Notes: generated by a model not told the origin, from the sequence alone. 64,000 nt of DNA from Astrobacterium formosum (GCA_030848545.1 JAVDCA010000001.1:62001-126000); one strand, 5' to 3'; positions 25,384 through 34,129 are shown, numbered from the stretch's first letter. Numbers and translations: made by a program.

Positions 25384-25603
25384 AAGCGGGGTCTTGTTCG
25401 CAGATTGTTGTTTTTCTGCTTCACGTCCGATGGTTGATGGCGCATAACCGGCTCCTATCCCCCGCCTCCTCTTGCTCCGGGGCTGGATTCGAGGGCATTT
25501 TACCGACAGCCTCGTCGAATGGTCTCGTTTCGGCCATGGAACCCATGGCAAGTCATGGAGAATCCTCGAACTCTTCCGTGTCACTACGGACCCTCCAGCC
25601 TTT

Positions 25604-25630
25604 GAACCGGTTGCGAACTTGGCGCGACTA
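25604..25630 (+). promoter_or_regulatory. Candidate ECF-type promoter of the sigma gene
   Basis: GAACC (25604-25608), a 16-base spacer and CGACTA (25625-25630) resemble ECF sigma promoters (GAACC / CGTCTA type) and lie 19 bases before the proposed TTG start. This would be autoregulation, the rule for ECF factors. The spacer and hexamers match by eye only. Confidence 0.4.
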
Positions 25631-25648
25631 ACCCTGTGAGCCGACCCG

Positions 25649-26218
25649 TTGAGCGCGAACCAGGCGACCTCGGACGACGTCTTGATCGGCAGGATCGCGA
25701 AAGGCGATCGGCTCGCGATGCAGGTCTTGTTCGCCCGGCATCATGTGCGTGTGTATCGTTTCGTTCTGCGGCTGGTCGGCAACGAGGCGATTGCCGAGGA
25801 TCTGATCAGCGAAGTGTTCCTGGACGTGTGGCGCCAGGCTGATCGTTTCGAAGGCCGCAGCGCGGTGTCGACCTGGATGCTCGCCATCGCGCGTTTCAAG
25901 GCTCTTTCGGCGCTTCGCAAGAGGCCCGACGAGGAACTGGACGAGGAGACTGCTTCTGCGATCGAGGACACCGAGGACGATCCCGAGGTGGCGATGCAGA
26001 AGAAAGACAAGGGGCAAGTTCTGCGTAAGTGCCTGGACGCACTTTCGCCCGAACACCGGGAGATCATCGATCTGGTCTACTACCACGAGAAGTCCGTGGA
26101 GGAGGTGGCCGAGATCGTCGGAATTCCGGAAAACACCGTAAAGACGCGCATGTTCTACGCGCGAAAAAAACTGGCGGAATTGCTCAAGGCAGCGGGAGTT
26201 GAAAGAGGTTGGCCATGA
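25649..26218 (+). CDS. ECF RNA polymerase sigma factor
   Basis: A 189-residue group 4 sigma factor. Region 2 includes LFARHHVRVYRFVLRLVGNE and AEDLISEVFLDVWRQADRFE with WMLAIARFKALS. An acidic linker follows (DEELDEETASAIEDTEDDPE). Region 4 is LSPEHREIIDLVYYHEKSV with the helix-turn-helix EVAEIVGIPENTVKTRMFYA. The best start appears to be TTG 25649, a weak start that may limit synthesis. The stop overlaps the anti-sigma start (ATGA). It would be held by the membrane anti-sigma and transcribe its own operon, including the subtilase gene. Confidence 0.93.
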   Translation: MSANQATSDDVLIGRIAKGDRLAMQVLFARHHVRVYRFVLRLVGNEAIAEDLISEVFLDVWRQADRFEGRSAVSTWMLAIARFKALSALRKRPDEELDEETASAIEDTEDDPEVAMQKKDKGQVLRKCLDALSPEHREIIDLVYYHEKSVEEVAEIVGIPENTVKTRMFYARKKLAELLKAAGVERGWP

Positions 26219-26892
26219 ATACCATCAACGAGACGGCCGAGAGGCACGAGATCGAGGATCTTCTGCCCTGGCACGCGACCGGGACGTTGAGCCGCCGCGA
26301 TGCCGAGCGCGTCGAGAAAGCCCTGCTGGCCGACCGTGAACTGGCTCGCCGTTTCGACCTCGTCCGCGAGGAACTCTCCGAGACCATCCATCTCAACGAA
26401 AGCCTGGGCGCCCCGTCGGCCCGTTGCGCCGACCGCCTGTTCGCGGCGATCGCCGCCGAGCCGCCGCGCAAGCCGGCCCGCTCCCTCGATCTCGCTGTCC
26501 GTTTCGCCGATTTTCTGCAGAGCTTTTCGCCGCGCACCCTCGCCTGGTCGGCGACCGCTGCCGCCCTCGCCATCGTGCTGCAGGCCGGCGTCCTCACCGG
26601 GCTCATTCTCAAGGAGCAGGGTGGCGAGGCGAGCTACGAGACCGCCTCCTACGAGGCCGCCCAGCCCGCCAAGGACGATCAGGCACTGCTGGTGCGCTTC
26701 AATCCCGGCACCTCCGCCGACGAGATCGCCAAGTTCGTCGACACTTATAAAGTGGTGCTGATGGAGCCGAAGCCCGGCGGCTTGTTCCGCGTCCGTATCG
26801 CCATGACGGGCGTGCCGAAGGAAGAACTCGCCCGCATCATCAAGCAGATGCAGGACTCGAAGGCGGTCGGCTTCGCGGCCGCGACCCAGTAA
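26215..26892 (+). CDS. Zinc-less membrane anti-sigma factor with propeptide-like periplasmic domain
   Basis: A 225-residue single-span protein. The cytoplasmic part (1-100) aligns with anti-sigma domains (EIEDLLPWHATGTLSRRDAE) but lacks the HxxxCxxC zinc motif. A membrane helix follows (LAWSATAAALAIVLQAGVLT, about 112-131). The periplasmic domain (about 150-225) reads ALLVRFNPGTSADEIAKFVD, then GLFRVRIAMTGVPKEELARI, a beta-alpha-beta pattern like subtilase propeptides (I9 type). It also aligns by eye with the propeptide of the subtilase encoded downstream. ATG 26215 overlaps the sigma stop. It is likely to bind the sigma inside and a protease or peptide outside. Confidence 0.85.
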   Translation: MNTINETAERHEIEDLLPWHATGTLSRRDAERVEKALLADRELARRFDLVREELSETIHLNESLGAPSARCADRLFAAIAAEPPRKPARSLDLAVRFADFLQSFSPRTLAWSATAAALAIVLQAGVLTGLILKEQGGEASYETASYEAAQPAKDDQALLVRFNPGTSADEIAKFVDTYKVVLMEPKPGGLFRVRIAMTGVPKEELARIIKQMQDSKAVGFAAATQ

Positions 26893-26932
26893 AGCAATTG
26901 CGGCCGGCGCTGCGCCGGACCGCCCGAGTAGT

Positions 26933-27001
26933 GCCAACCCGGCGGGCTTCATGCCCCCTTTGAAGAGGCCGCCAAGGTCGTCTTCAAAGTGCCGGGTTGG
27001 C
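26933..27001 (+). other. Branched stem-loop between anti-sigma and subtilase genes
   Basis: GCCAACCCGGC (26933-26943) pairs perfectly with GCCGGGTTGGC (26991-27001). Inside, CTTTGAAGA (26958-26966) pairs with TCTTCAAAG (26981-26989), and GGGC/GCCC (26944-26947/26953-26956) form a small side hairpin. The result is a three-way junction of 69 bases ending 40 bases before the protease ATG. There is no T run, so it is not a classic terminator. It may tune protease expression or protect the message end. Confidence 0.6.
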
Positions 27002-27040
27002 GGCCGTTCATTCATCCGCAGCCGGCGCGGAGAACCGCTC

Positions 27041-28630
27041 ATGCCGCATTCCGTATTCGGGGTTGCCGACCGTCGCATGCGTCGCACGGCCGCTGCCGTT
27101 TTCGCCTTTGCGCTCGCCTTCGCCGTCTCCATCGCGCCCGCCGCGGCGCAGATGCGCACCCACATGGGCAGCGCCGGCAATACCGGCATGGGCAACAAGG
27201 GAATGGGCAACAGGGGAATGGGCGGACTGGGAATGGGCAGCCGCCCTTATCCCGCCGGCCCGCGCATGCACCCGCGGGGCTCGTACGGTCCCCGCTTCAC
27301 GCCGATGCTGCGCGTGCCCCCCATCGGCTTCGGTCCCGTTCTCGGTCCGGCTGTCGTCGAGCCCGACGCCGTCGTCAGGACCAGTCCGGGCGGCGCCGGC
27401 AAGCCGCCTCGCCGCCCCACCGCCAACAAGGGCGGGGGCGGCAAGAAGCCGAGCCAGGCGGCGCGCCGCCCCTCGGGTGTGCCGCCGTCCGGCGAACGCC
27501 GTTATGTGCCCGACGAAGTGGTGATCGAGATCGCGGGTTCGCCCGCTGAGGCGACGTTGCGGACCCTGTCGGCGCGTCATCGCCTGATACGCCTCGACTC
27601 CCAGCGCCTGACGCTCGCCGGCAGCACCTTCTTTCGCTGGCGCATTCCCGATCGCCGTTCGGTGCCTGCCGTGGTGCGCGCGCTCGAGGCCGATCGGGCC
27701 GTGCGGGCGGTGCAGCCCAACTACGTCTATGAGCTGTCGCAGCAGGAGCCTGCACCGGCGGCGCCCGCGGCCAGTTCCGGCGATCCGGCCCAATATGCCC
27801 TCGCCAAGCTGCGGCTGCCGGAGGCCCACGCGCTCGCGTCCGGCGACAGCATCACGGTGGCAGTCATCGACACCGCGGTCGATGCCGCCCATCCGGAACT
27901 CGACGGCGTGGTGGCGGCGAGCTTCGACGCCGTGGAAACGACCGACGGCCCGCACCAGCATGGCACCGGCATTGCCGGCATCATCGCCGCCCATGCGCGT
28001 CTCATGGGCGCGGCCCCCAAGGTGAAGATCCTCGCGGTGCGCGCCTTCGCGGCCGGCAAGGGCTCGACCTTCACGGTGGTCAAGGGCCTCGATTGGGCGG
28101 TGTCGCGGAACGCCCGGGTGATCAATATGAGCTTCGCCGGGCCGCGCGACCCGCTGTTTGCCCGCACGCTCGCGGCGGCGCGCGGCAAGGGGGCGATCCT
28201 CGTCGCCGCCGCCGGCAATGGCGGCGCGAAGGCCAAGCCCCTCTATCCGGCCGCCGATGCCGGCGTCATCGCGGTCACGGCGACCGACGCCGACGACCGG
28301 CTGTTCGTGATGGCGAACCGTGGCGCCCATATCGCGGTCGCGGCGCCGGGCGTGGATATCCTGATGGCGTCGCCGGGCGGCAGCTACTGGACATCGACCG
28401 GCACCTCCATGGCGGCCGCCCATGTGAGCGGCGTCGCCGCCCTCGTCCTGGAACGCCAACCGGGTCTCGACGGCGAATCCTTGCGCAAGCTTCTGTCGTC
28501 GACCGCCCGCGACCTCGGGTCCAAGGGCCGCGACGACGAGTTCGGCGCCGGCCTCATCGATGCCTATCAGGCCGTGACGGCGCTCGGCGCTCGGACGTCC
28601 GAGGCGACGCCGGCGCGGGCCGGACGGTAG
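27041..28630 (+). CDS. Secreted subtilisin-family (S8) serine protease
   Basis: A 529-residue exported protease. A signal peptide (RTAAAVFAFALAFAVSIAPA, to about residue 36) is followed by a Met/Gly repeat zone (GMGNKGMGNRGMGGLGMG) and a basic Pro-rich linker. A propeptide-like domain comes next (about 150-235, YVPDEVVIEIAGSPAEATLR to VRAVQPNYVYEL). The catalytic domain has Asp in VAVIDTAVDAAHPE (about 277), His in HQHGTGIAGIIAAH (about 307) and Ser in TSTGTSMAAAHVSG (about 455), with oxyanion Asn in AAAGNGG. ATG 27041 has GCGGAGA upstream. It follows the sigma/anti-sigma pair and is a likely regulon member or signal source. Confidence 0.94.
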   Translation: MPHSVFGVADRRMRRTAAAVFAFALAFAVSIAPAAAQMRTHMGSAGNTGMGNKGMGNRGMGGLGMGSRPYPAGPRMHPRGSYGPRFTPMLRVPPIGFGPVLGPAVVEPDAVVRTSPGGAGKPPRRPTANKGGGGKKPSQAARRPSGVPPSGERRYVPDEVVIEIAGSPAEATLRTLSARHRLIRLDSQRLTLAGSTFFRWRIPDRRSVPAVVRALEADRAVRAVQPNYVYELSQQEPAPAAPAASSGDPAQYALAKLRLPEAHALASGDSITVAVIDTAVDAAHPELDGVVAASFDAVETTDGPHQHGTGIAGIIAAHARLMGAAPKVKILAVRAFAAGKGSTFTVVKGLDWAVSRNARVINMSFAGPRDPLFARTLAAARGKGAILVAAAGNGGAKAKPLYPAADAGVIAVTATDADDRLFVMANRGAHIAVAAPGVDILMASPGGSYWTSTGTSMAAAHVSGVAALVLERQPGLDGESLRKLLSSTARDLGSKGRDDEFGAGLIDAYQAVTALGARTSEATPARAGR

Positions 28631-28717
28631 GGGCTCGCACGTCGTCGAAACGCAAGTCCATCCCATCGGGCCCGGCGCTCAATTGCCGGTCGTTCGCGGC
28701 TGCAAGCGGATTTCCGG

Positions 28718-30280
28718 TCAATGGGCGCCGGATGTATCGATCGGGCCTTTCGGTTTCGGTACCGCCCACGGCAGAATCGCGGCCATCACGAACACCACCG
28801 TGATGACTGCGAACATGTCGAGCGTCGCCAGCAGGACGCTCTGGTGTTCGACGATGCGGGTCAAGGTCGCGACGGCGGCGTCCGGCAGCATGCCGCCGTC
28901 GATCATGCCGGCGACGATGCGGTTGCTCTGCGTCATGGTGCCGGCGAGTTCCGTCTGGTTGGCGCGGGCGGAGTTGGCCCAGCCGGTCTGCACGAGTGAT
29001 GTGGCGAATGCGCCCGCGAGGGTGCGCATGAAGTTGGACAGGCCGGCGGCGTTGGCCTGTTCGTCGGGGCCGACGCTCGACATGGCGAGCCCCGTCACCG
29101 GTACGAAGAACATCACCATGAACGGGCCGGTAAGGAGGGTGGGCCAGGCCATCTGCAGGAAGGTGACGTCGGAATTGAAGCCGATGCGCCACGCCGTCAT
29201 GGCGGCGAGCCCGAGAATGCCGGCACTGAGGATGGCGCGGGGATCGATGACCTCGGTCGCCTTGCCGACGATTGGCGCCGAGACCACGGCGAGGATGCCC
29301 ATGATGCCGGTGGCGTAACCGGCCCAAGTGGCGGTGTAGCCCATGTTCTGCTGCAGCCACAGCGGCAGGATGACGACGGAAGCGAAGAAGGCGCCGAAGC
29401 CGGCCGCGAAAGTCACCGAACTGGCGGCAAAACCGCGATGGCGGAAGATCTTGAGGTCGACGATCGGATGTTCCTCGGTCAACTCCCAGATCAGGAAGGC
29501 GACGAAGCCGATCGCCGCGATCACCGCCAGGCTCTGGATCAGTCCGGAGGCGAACCAGTCGTGGTCGCGGCCTTCGTCGAGCATGATCTGCAGGGCGCCG
29601 ACCCACAGCACCAGGAGGGCGAGCCCGACCTTGTCGATGCGGGCCGGGCCGATCGGATCGGGTTGCCCCCGGGTGGTGGCGTAGACGATCAGGCCGCCGA
29701 GGATGGCGATCGGCACCTTGATGTGGAAGATCCACGGCCAGCCGACGCCGTCGCAGATGATGCCGCCGAGGATCGGGCCGGCGATCGGACCGATCAGCGT
29801 GGTCATCGACCACAACACCGCGGCGAGTGTCGCCTGCCGGGGCGGGAAGATGCGCAGCAGCAGCATCTGCGACAGCGGCATGATCGGTCCGCCGACGAGG
29901 CCGAGCAGCACGCGGCTCGCGATCAGCATGCCGAGCGACTGCGACAGGCCGCACAGGAGCGAAATCGCCGCGAAACCGAAATAGCAGGCGATGAACACCC
30001 GCATGGCGCCGAACCGGCGCGCCAGCCATCCGGTCAGCGGCACGGTGATCGCCTCGGCGACCGCGTAGGACGTGATGACCCAGGTGCCTTGCGAGGCGGA
30101 CACGCCGACCGATCCGGCAATGGTCGGGACCGATACGTTGGCGATGGTGCTGTCGAGCACGACCAGGAAATTGCCGGCGCCGATGGCGAACGCGGCGACG
30201 AACAGGGTGACGCCGGTCAGTGGCGCAGCGGGTGCGGGCACGGCAGGACTCTGCCGGCGGTCAGCGGGAGAGGTCGACAT
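28718..30280 (-). CDS. DHA2-family MFS multidrug transporter (EmrB-like)
   Basis: A 520-residue proton-driven exporter with 14 predicted membrane helices. DHA2 landmarks are NFLVVLDSTIANVSVPTIAG in helix 1, the GWLARRFGAMRVF loop (motif A) and GLVGGPIMPLSQMLLLRIFP. With the adaptor and outer-membrane factor encoded just upstream it would form an EmrAB-TolC-like tripartite pump that expels hydrophobic drugs. The start overlaps the end of the adaptor gene by 20 bases. Substrates are unknown. It is controlled, most likely, by the divergent TetR regulator. Confidence 0.93.
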   Translation of the reverse strand: MSTSPADRRQSPAVPAPAAPLTGVTLFVAAFAIGAGNFLVVLDSTIANVSVPTIAGSVGVSASQGTWVITSYAVAEAITVPLTGWLARRFGAMRVFIACYFGFAAISLLCGLSQSLGMLIASRVLLGLVGGPIMPLSQMLLLRIFPPRQATLAAVLWSMTTLIGPIAGPILGGIICDGVGWPWIFHIKVPIAILGGLIVYATTRGQPDPIGPARIDKVGLALLVLWVGALQIMLDEGRDHDWFASGLIQSLAVIAAIGFVAFLIWELTEEHPIVDLKIFRHRGFAASSVTFAAGFGAFFASVVILPLWLQQNMGYTATWAGYATGIMGILAVVSAPIVGKATEVIDPRAILSAGILGLAAMTAWRIGFNSDVTFLQMAWPTLLTGPFMVMFFVPVTGLAMSSVGPDEQANAAGLSNFMRTLAGAFATSLVQTGWANSARANQTELAGTMTQSNRIVAGMIDGGMLPDAAVATLTRIVEHQSVLLATLDMFAVITVVFVMAAILPWAVPKPKGPIDTSGAH

Positions 30281-31460
30281 CGGCGGTCATTGATAGGCCG
30301 ACCTGCAACGGACGGGCGGCGAGTTCGGCCGCGTCGAGGGCGATGCGCACGGACAGGCGCTGCACCACCTTGATCCAGTTGCCGGTGGCGTTCTGCGCCG
30401 GCACCACCGCGAAGGCCGCGCCGGTGCCGCCGGAGAAGCCGACCACGCGTCCCTTGAACGGCGCGGCGCTGCCGTAGAGATCGGATACGAGGGTGACGCT
30501 CTGGCCGGGTCGGACCTTGGCGAGTTGCACTTCCTTGAAGTTGGCGTCGACATAGACGTCGGTGAGCGGCACCACCACCATCAGCATCATGCCCGGCTGG
30601 ACGCGCTGGCCGACCTGGACCTGCCGCCGCGAGACGACGCCGTCGACCGGAGCGCGGATGATCATGCGATCCAGATTGACCTGCGCCTGGTCGCGCGCCG
30701 CCCGGGCGGCGAGCACTTCCGGGTTGGTCTCGACGGTGGTGCCAGCGATCAGGGCGGCGTTGATGTCCCGGGCGGCGATAGCGGCCTCGCGAGCGGCGCG
30801 CGCCTGCAAGCGGGCGGCGTTGGCGGCGGCAAGATTGGCGGAGGTCGTGCGGAACATGGTCTGGGCGGCCGTGAGTTCGTCGCCGGAGACGGAGCCGTTG
30901 GCGGCGAGCGCGTTGCGGCGGTCGCGATCGATGCGCGCCTTCTCATGGTCGGCCTGGGCGGCCTGCACCTGGGCATCGACGCGGGCCTCGTCGGCCTCGC
31001 GGGCGGCGATCTGGGCCGCCAGGGCACGGTCATTGGCGAAATAGCCCTGCACCCGGCGCAAGGCGCTCTGGTAGGCGGCTTCGGCGGTCTGCAGTTGCAG
31101 CCTGGTGTCGACGTCGTCGATGCGGACGAGGACGTCGCCGCGCTTGACCATCTGCGTGTCGGCGACCAGTACCTCGGCGACCGGGCCGCCGACGATCGGC
31201 GTCACCTGGGCGATGTCGGCCCCCACATAGGCATTGTCGGTCACGGCGTGACGCGACAGCACCAACTCATCGTAGGCATAGTAGCCGCCACCGGCGAGCG
31301 CGACCGCTGCGGCAAGGAGGGCGAAAGCGCGCTTGCGCGCGGAGATTCGCGCGCCGGCGGCGGGTGGACCGCCGGGCGAGGCCGGGTCGATGGTGTCCAG
31401 TGTCGCGTCGGCGGCGATCGGATTGACGCCCTCGTGCGGCGTCTTGGACATGTCGTTCAC
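30261..31460 (-). CDS. EmrA/HlyD-type membrane fusion protein
   Basis: A 399-residue periplasmic adaptor. It has a short cytoplasmic N terminus, one membrane anchor (AFALLAAAVALAGGGYYAYD), a biotinyl-lipoyl half (AYVGADIAQVTPIVGGPVAE), a long alpha-helical hairpin rich in Ala/Arg (about 110-225), the second lipoyl half (IIRAPVDGVVSRRQVQVGQR) and a beta-barrel (YVDANFKEVQLAKVRPGQSV). It bridges the DHA2 pump and the outer-membrane channel. GTG 31460 overlaps the upstream stop as GTGA and has GGGAAA before it; ATG 31451 is the alternative. Translational coupling with both neighbours is likely. Confidence 0.92.
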   Translation of the reverse strand: MNDMSKTPHEGVNPIAADATLDTIDPASPGGPPAAGARISARKRAFALLAAAVALAGGGYYAYDELVLSRHAVTDNAYVGADIAQVTPIVGGPVAEVLVADTQMVKRGDVLVRIDDVDTRLQLQTAEAAYQSALRRVQGYFANDRALAAQIAAREADEARVDAQVQAAQADHEKARIDRDRRNALAANGSVSGDELTAAQTMFRTTSANLAAANAARLQARAAREAAIAARDINAALIAGTTVETNPEVLAARAARDQAQVNLDRMIIRAPVDGVVSRRQVQVGQRVQPGMMLMVVVPLTDVYVDANFKEVQLAKVRPGQSVTLVSDLYGSAAPFKGRVVGFSGGTGAAFAVVPAQNATGNWIKVVQRLSVRIALDAAELAARPLQVGLSMTADVDLSR

Positions 31461-32893
31461 GACGTTTTCCCTGCGGTGCGGAAGCCGCCGCCCAATGCGC
31501 GGACGAGCTGAATGTCGAGGATGAAGGTGCGCGCTTCGAGCGCGGCGGCGGCGCGGCGGGTGGCGATGAGGGAATCCTCCGCGCCGAGGACCTCGAGATA
31601 GGTTGCAAGCCCGCCGCGATAGCGGTTGCTGACCACGCGCCACGCTTCCTCGGCGGCGGTGTTGGCCTTGCGCGTCTCGGCTAAGCGGGTGCTGAGCTTG
31701 CGCTTCGACACGATCGCGTCGGCGACCTCGCGCAACGCCTGCGTCAGCGTGCCGTCATAGGTGGCGACGGCGAGTTGGTAGTCGGCCTCGGCGCCCTCCT
31801 GGGCTGCGACCAGCCGGCCGCCTTCGAAGATCGGCAGCGCCAGGGCGGGGCCGATCGAGCCGAACTGAGTGCCGGGCCTGAACAGATTGGTGCCGAGCGA
31901 CTGGACGCCGATCACGCCGGCGAGATTGATGTTTGGATAGAAGGCCGCCTTGGCCTGGTCGATGCGGTGGGCGGCGGATTCGGCGCGCTTGCGTGCAGCG
32001 ACGATGTCCGGCCGACGACCGAGCAATTCGGCCGGAAGAGACGCGGGCAGTCCGGCGTAACGCGCCTTGGCGACCCGCGGGCGGCCGAGGGCGAGGCCAC
32101 GGTCGGGACCGGCACCGACGAGGGCGGCGATGCGGTTGCGGGTCAGGCCGATCATCTCGTCGACCTCGGCGAGTTGTGCCTTGCTCACCGCCTCGGCGGA
32201 ACGTGCGCGCTCGACAGCGCCGTCGTTCTCCAGGCCGCTGCCGCGGCGTTCGTCGATCAGCGCCAGCGTCTGCCGGCGCACCTTGACGGCGTCGACGGTC
32301 GCGTCGCGCTCGGCATAGAGCGCGACGAGGTCGGCATAGGCGGAGGCGATGGCCGACGACACGAAAAGACGAGCGGCGGCGGCTTCGGCCGCAGCCGCTT
32401 CCGACTGCGAGGTGGCGGCGGCCAGGCCGGCGCGGTTCTTGCCCCAGAAGTCGATTTCCCAGTTGAACCCCGCGGACATCAGCGCCGCCGAGTTCCAGCC
32501 TTTGGGGACGAAGTCTTCGCCGATCAGGTAGTGGTAGCTCTGGCGTTCCCTGTCGACCTTGGCCTGCCCGTCGAGCGAGGGCAGAAGGGCACTGAAGGCG
32601 CCCTTCACGCCCGCCTCGGCCGCGGCGAAACGCGCTTGCGCGGCGCGCATGTCGGCGGCGCCAATCAAGCCCTCTTCGATCAGCCGTGACAGTTGCTGGT
32701 CCCGATAGCCTTCCCACCACGCGTCAGACGGCCAAGCCGCATTGGCCGTCGCGGCGAAAGTTCGATCAGTGGCAAAGCTTGTGACCGGAGAGGGGCCGGC
32801 GAGATCATGCTGCATGCAGCCCGCAAGCGTGCCGATCAGCACGAGAGGTACGCTGAGGCGCGAGAAGCAGCGAAAAGGGATTTGAATCGGCAT
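31457..32893 (-). CDS. NodT/OprM-type outer-membrane efflux lipoprotein
   Basis: A 478-residue outer-membrane factor. The lipoprotein signal VPLVLIGTLAGC gives a lipidated Cys near residue 26. Two repeated TolC-type domains are present, with PLPIFEGGRLVAA-like and AFYPNINLAGVIGVQSLGTN segments and the NFNWEIDFWGK motif seen as SAGFNWEIDFWGKNRAGLAA. It forms a trimeric channel for the adaptor/pump encoded downstream. It is first in the minus-strand operon. Its promoter region faces the TetR gene, with the palindrome ACCGTACGGT 18 bases upstream of the start. Confidence 0.92.
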   Translation of the reverse strand: MPIQIPFRCFSRLSVPLVLIGTLAGCMQHDLAGPSPVTSFATDRTFAATANAAWPSDAWWEGYRDQQLSRLIEEGLIGAADMRAAQARFAAAEAGVKGAFSALLPSLDGQAKVDRERQSYHYLIGEDFVPKGWNSAALMSAGFNWEIDFWGKNRAGLAAATSQSEAAAAEAAAARLFVSSAIASAYADLVALYAERDATVDAVKVRRQTLALIDERRGSGLENDGAVERARSAEAVSKAQLAEVDEMIGLTRNRIAALVGAGPDRGLALGRPRVAKARYAGLPASLPAELLGRRPDIVAARKRAESAAHRIDQAKAAFYPNINLAGVIGVQSLGTNLFRPGTQFGSIGPALALPIFEGGRLVAAQEGAEADYQLAVATYDGTLTQALREVADAIVSKRKLSTRLAETRKANTAAEEAWRVVSNRYRGGLATYLEVLGAEDSLIATRRAAAALEARTFILDIQLVRALGGGFRTAGKTS

Positions 32894-32910
32894 GATACTG
32901 CATGGCTATA

Positions 32911-32920
32911 ACCGTACGGT
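32911..32920. promoter_or_regulatory. Candidate TetR operator
   Basis: ACCGTACGGT is a perfect 10-bp palindrome flanked by TATA-containing DNA (CTATA on the left, ATAG on the right). It lies in the 69-base gap between the divergent efflux operon and the TetR gene, where it would cover both promoters. Such sites are typical for autoregulating TetR repressors. Confidence 0.55.
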
Positions 32921-32962
32921 ATAGTTTTGTTATGATACGGCCTTGCCCGGGTCAAGGCAAAA

Positions 32963-33616
32963 ATGTACTCATGGGTACAGAAAAGGGGAAAAACTCCCGT
33001 GCGCGTCCGGACAGACGAGAAACGCCACGAGATCCTCAAGGCTGCGAGAGCGGTCATCGAGGAGGTCGGTAGCCATCGCGCCAGCATGACGGCGATCGCC
33101 GCGCGCCTGGGCGGGTCGAAGGCGACTCTCTACGGCTATTTCGCGACCAAGGAGCGGCTGCTTGCCGCCGCCATGGTCGACGCCGTGGAAGCGCGGGGCC
33201 TGGATTTGCTGACCATCCTGAATTCGCAGGACACGGACGCCGGTCGTGTCCTGACCGCATTCGGCGCGGCGTATCTGCCGTTCGTGACTTCCGCTGAAAT
33301 CACCTCCTTGTCGCGGACCGCCATTGCGGAAGCTGCGACGTCGGAATTCGGCCGAGAACTCTATGCACTCGGGCCGCAACGGGTGTGGGCTGCGGTCAGC
33401 GCCTATCTGGCCGGACAGATGGCTGAAGGCAAACTGCGGCGTGCAGCGCCGGATCTGGCGGCGTTTCAGTTCAAGGGCTTGATTGAAGCGGGAATCCTGG
33501 AGCCGCGCCTGTTCGGCGTCGAGCCACGATTCGATCCGAAAGAGGTCGTCGCCGACGCCGTCGCGGTTTTCATGGCGTCCTATGGGGTGCCGACCGGTGG
33601 GGCCGACGAGCCCTGA
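32963..33616 (+). CDS. TetR-family transcriptional repressor
   Basis: 217 residues from ATG 32963, or 205 from GTG 32999, which has the better AGGGGA site and matches where family similarity begins (VRTDEKRHEILKAARAVIEE). The helix-turn-helix is MTAIAARLGGSKATLYGYFA. An all-helical ligand domain follows, with a C-terminal part of the AefR-like type. Divergent position and a shared palindrome indicate that it represses the adjacent efflux operon and itself until an inducer binds. Confidence 0.92.
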   Translation: MYSWVQKRGKTPVRVRTDEKRHEILKAARAVIEEVGSHRASMTAIAARLGGSKATLYGYFATKERLLAAAMVDAVEARGLDLLTILNSQDTDAGRVLTAFGAAYLPFVTSAEITSLSRTAIAEAATSEFGRELYALGPQRVWAAVSAYLAGQMAEGKLRRAAPDLAAFQFKGLIEAGILEPRLFGVEPRFDPKEVVADAVAVFMASYGVPTGGADEP

Positions 33617-33770
33617 AGGCTGTAATCTCCCATCCGAAGCTTTCGCGAGCCACGAACACGTGTGTGCGCCGGCGATAATTTGAGACCCCGTTGAACCTCC
33701 CGTCGTCCGGTCGCAACCAATGGTCATGAACGGCCGCAAGCGGCCACCTCGGCAGATCAAGGAGACCCCC

Positions 33771-34055
33771 ATGTCGATCACCACCAAATTCGCCGCCGTT
33801 GCCATCGCCGCCGTCACCCTGGGCGCCGCCATGAGCGCCACGACGGGCGCCGCCGAAGCCAAGAAGTGGCACGGCCATCACGGTTGGGGCTGGGGCGGAG
33901 CGGGCCTCGCCGCCGGACTGATCGGCGCCGGCATCGCCTCGCAGGCCTACGCCTCGGACTACTACTATGCGGGCGGGCCGCGCTGCCGCTGGGTGCGCCA
34001 GTTCAACAACTGGGGCCACTATGTCGGCAAGGTCAAGGTCTGCAACTACTACTGA
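33771..34055 (+). CDS. Small exported Gly/Tyr/Trp-rich protein
   Basis: A 94-residue protein with a signal peptide (FAAVAIAAVTLGAAMSATTG, cleavage near AEA-KK). The mature part has a His/Gly/Trp stretch (WHGHHGWGWGG), a hydrophobic glycine-zipper segment (GLAAGLIGAGIASQ), and a C-terminal part with two Cys (PRCRWVRQFNNWGHYVGKVK, ending in VCNYY). ATG 33771 follows AAGGAGA. Small proteins of this layout are common in Hyphomicrobiales envelopes; function is unknown. A strong terminator follows at 34130. Confidence 0.85.
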   Translation: MSITTKFAAVAIAAVTLGAAMSATTGAAEAKKWHGHHGWGWGGAGLAAGLIGAGIASQAYASDYYYAGGPRCRWVRQFNNWGHYVGKVKVCNYY

Positions 34056-34129
34056 GTTTCATCGCACACTCCCCGAATTTTTCCATCGGCGCTGACGCCC
34101 CCCCTCTCACCCCAGGCGCCGATTGGACC

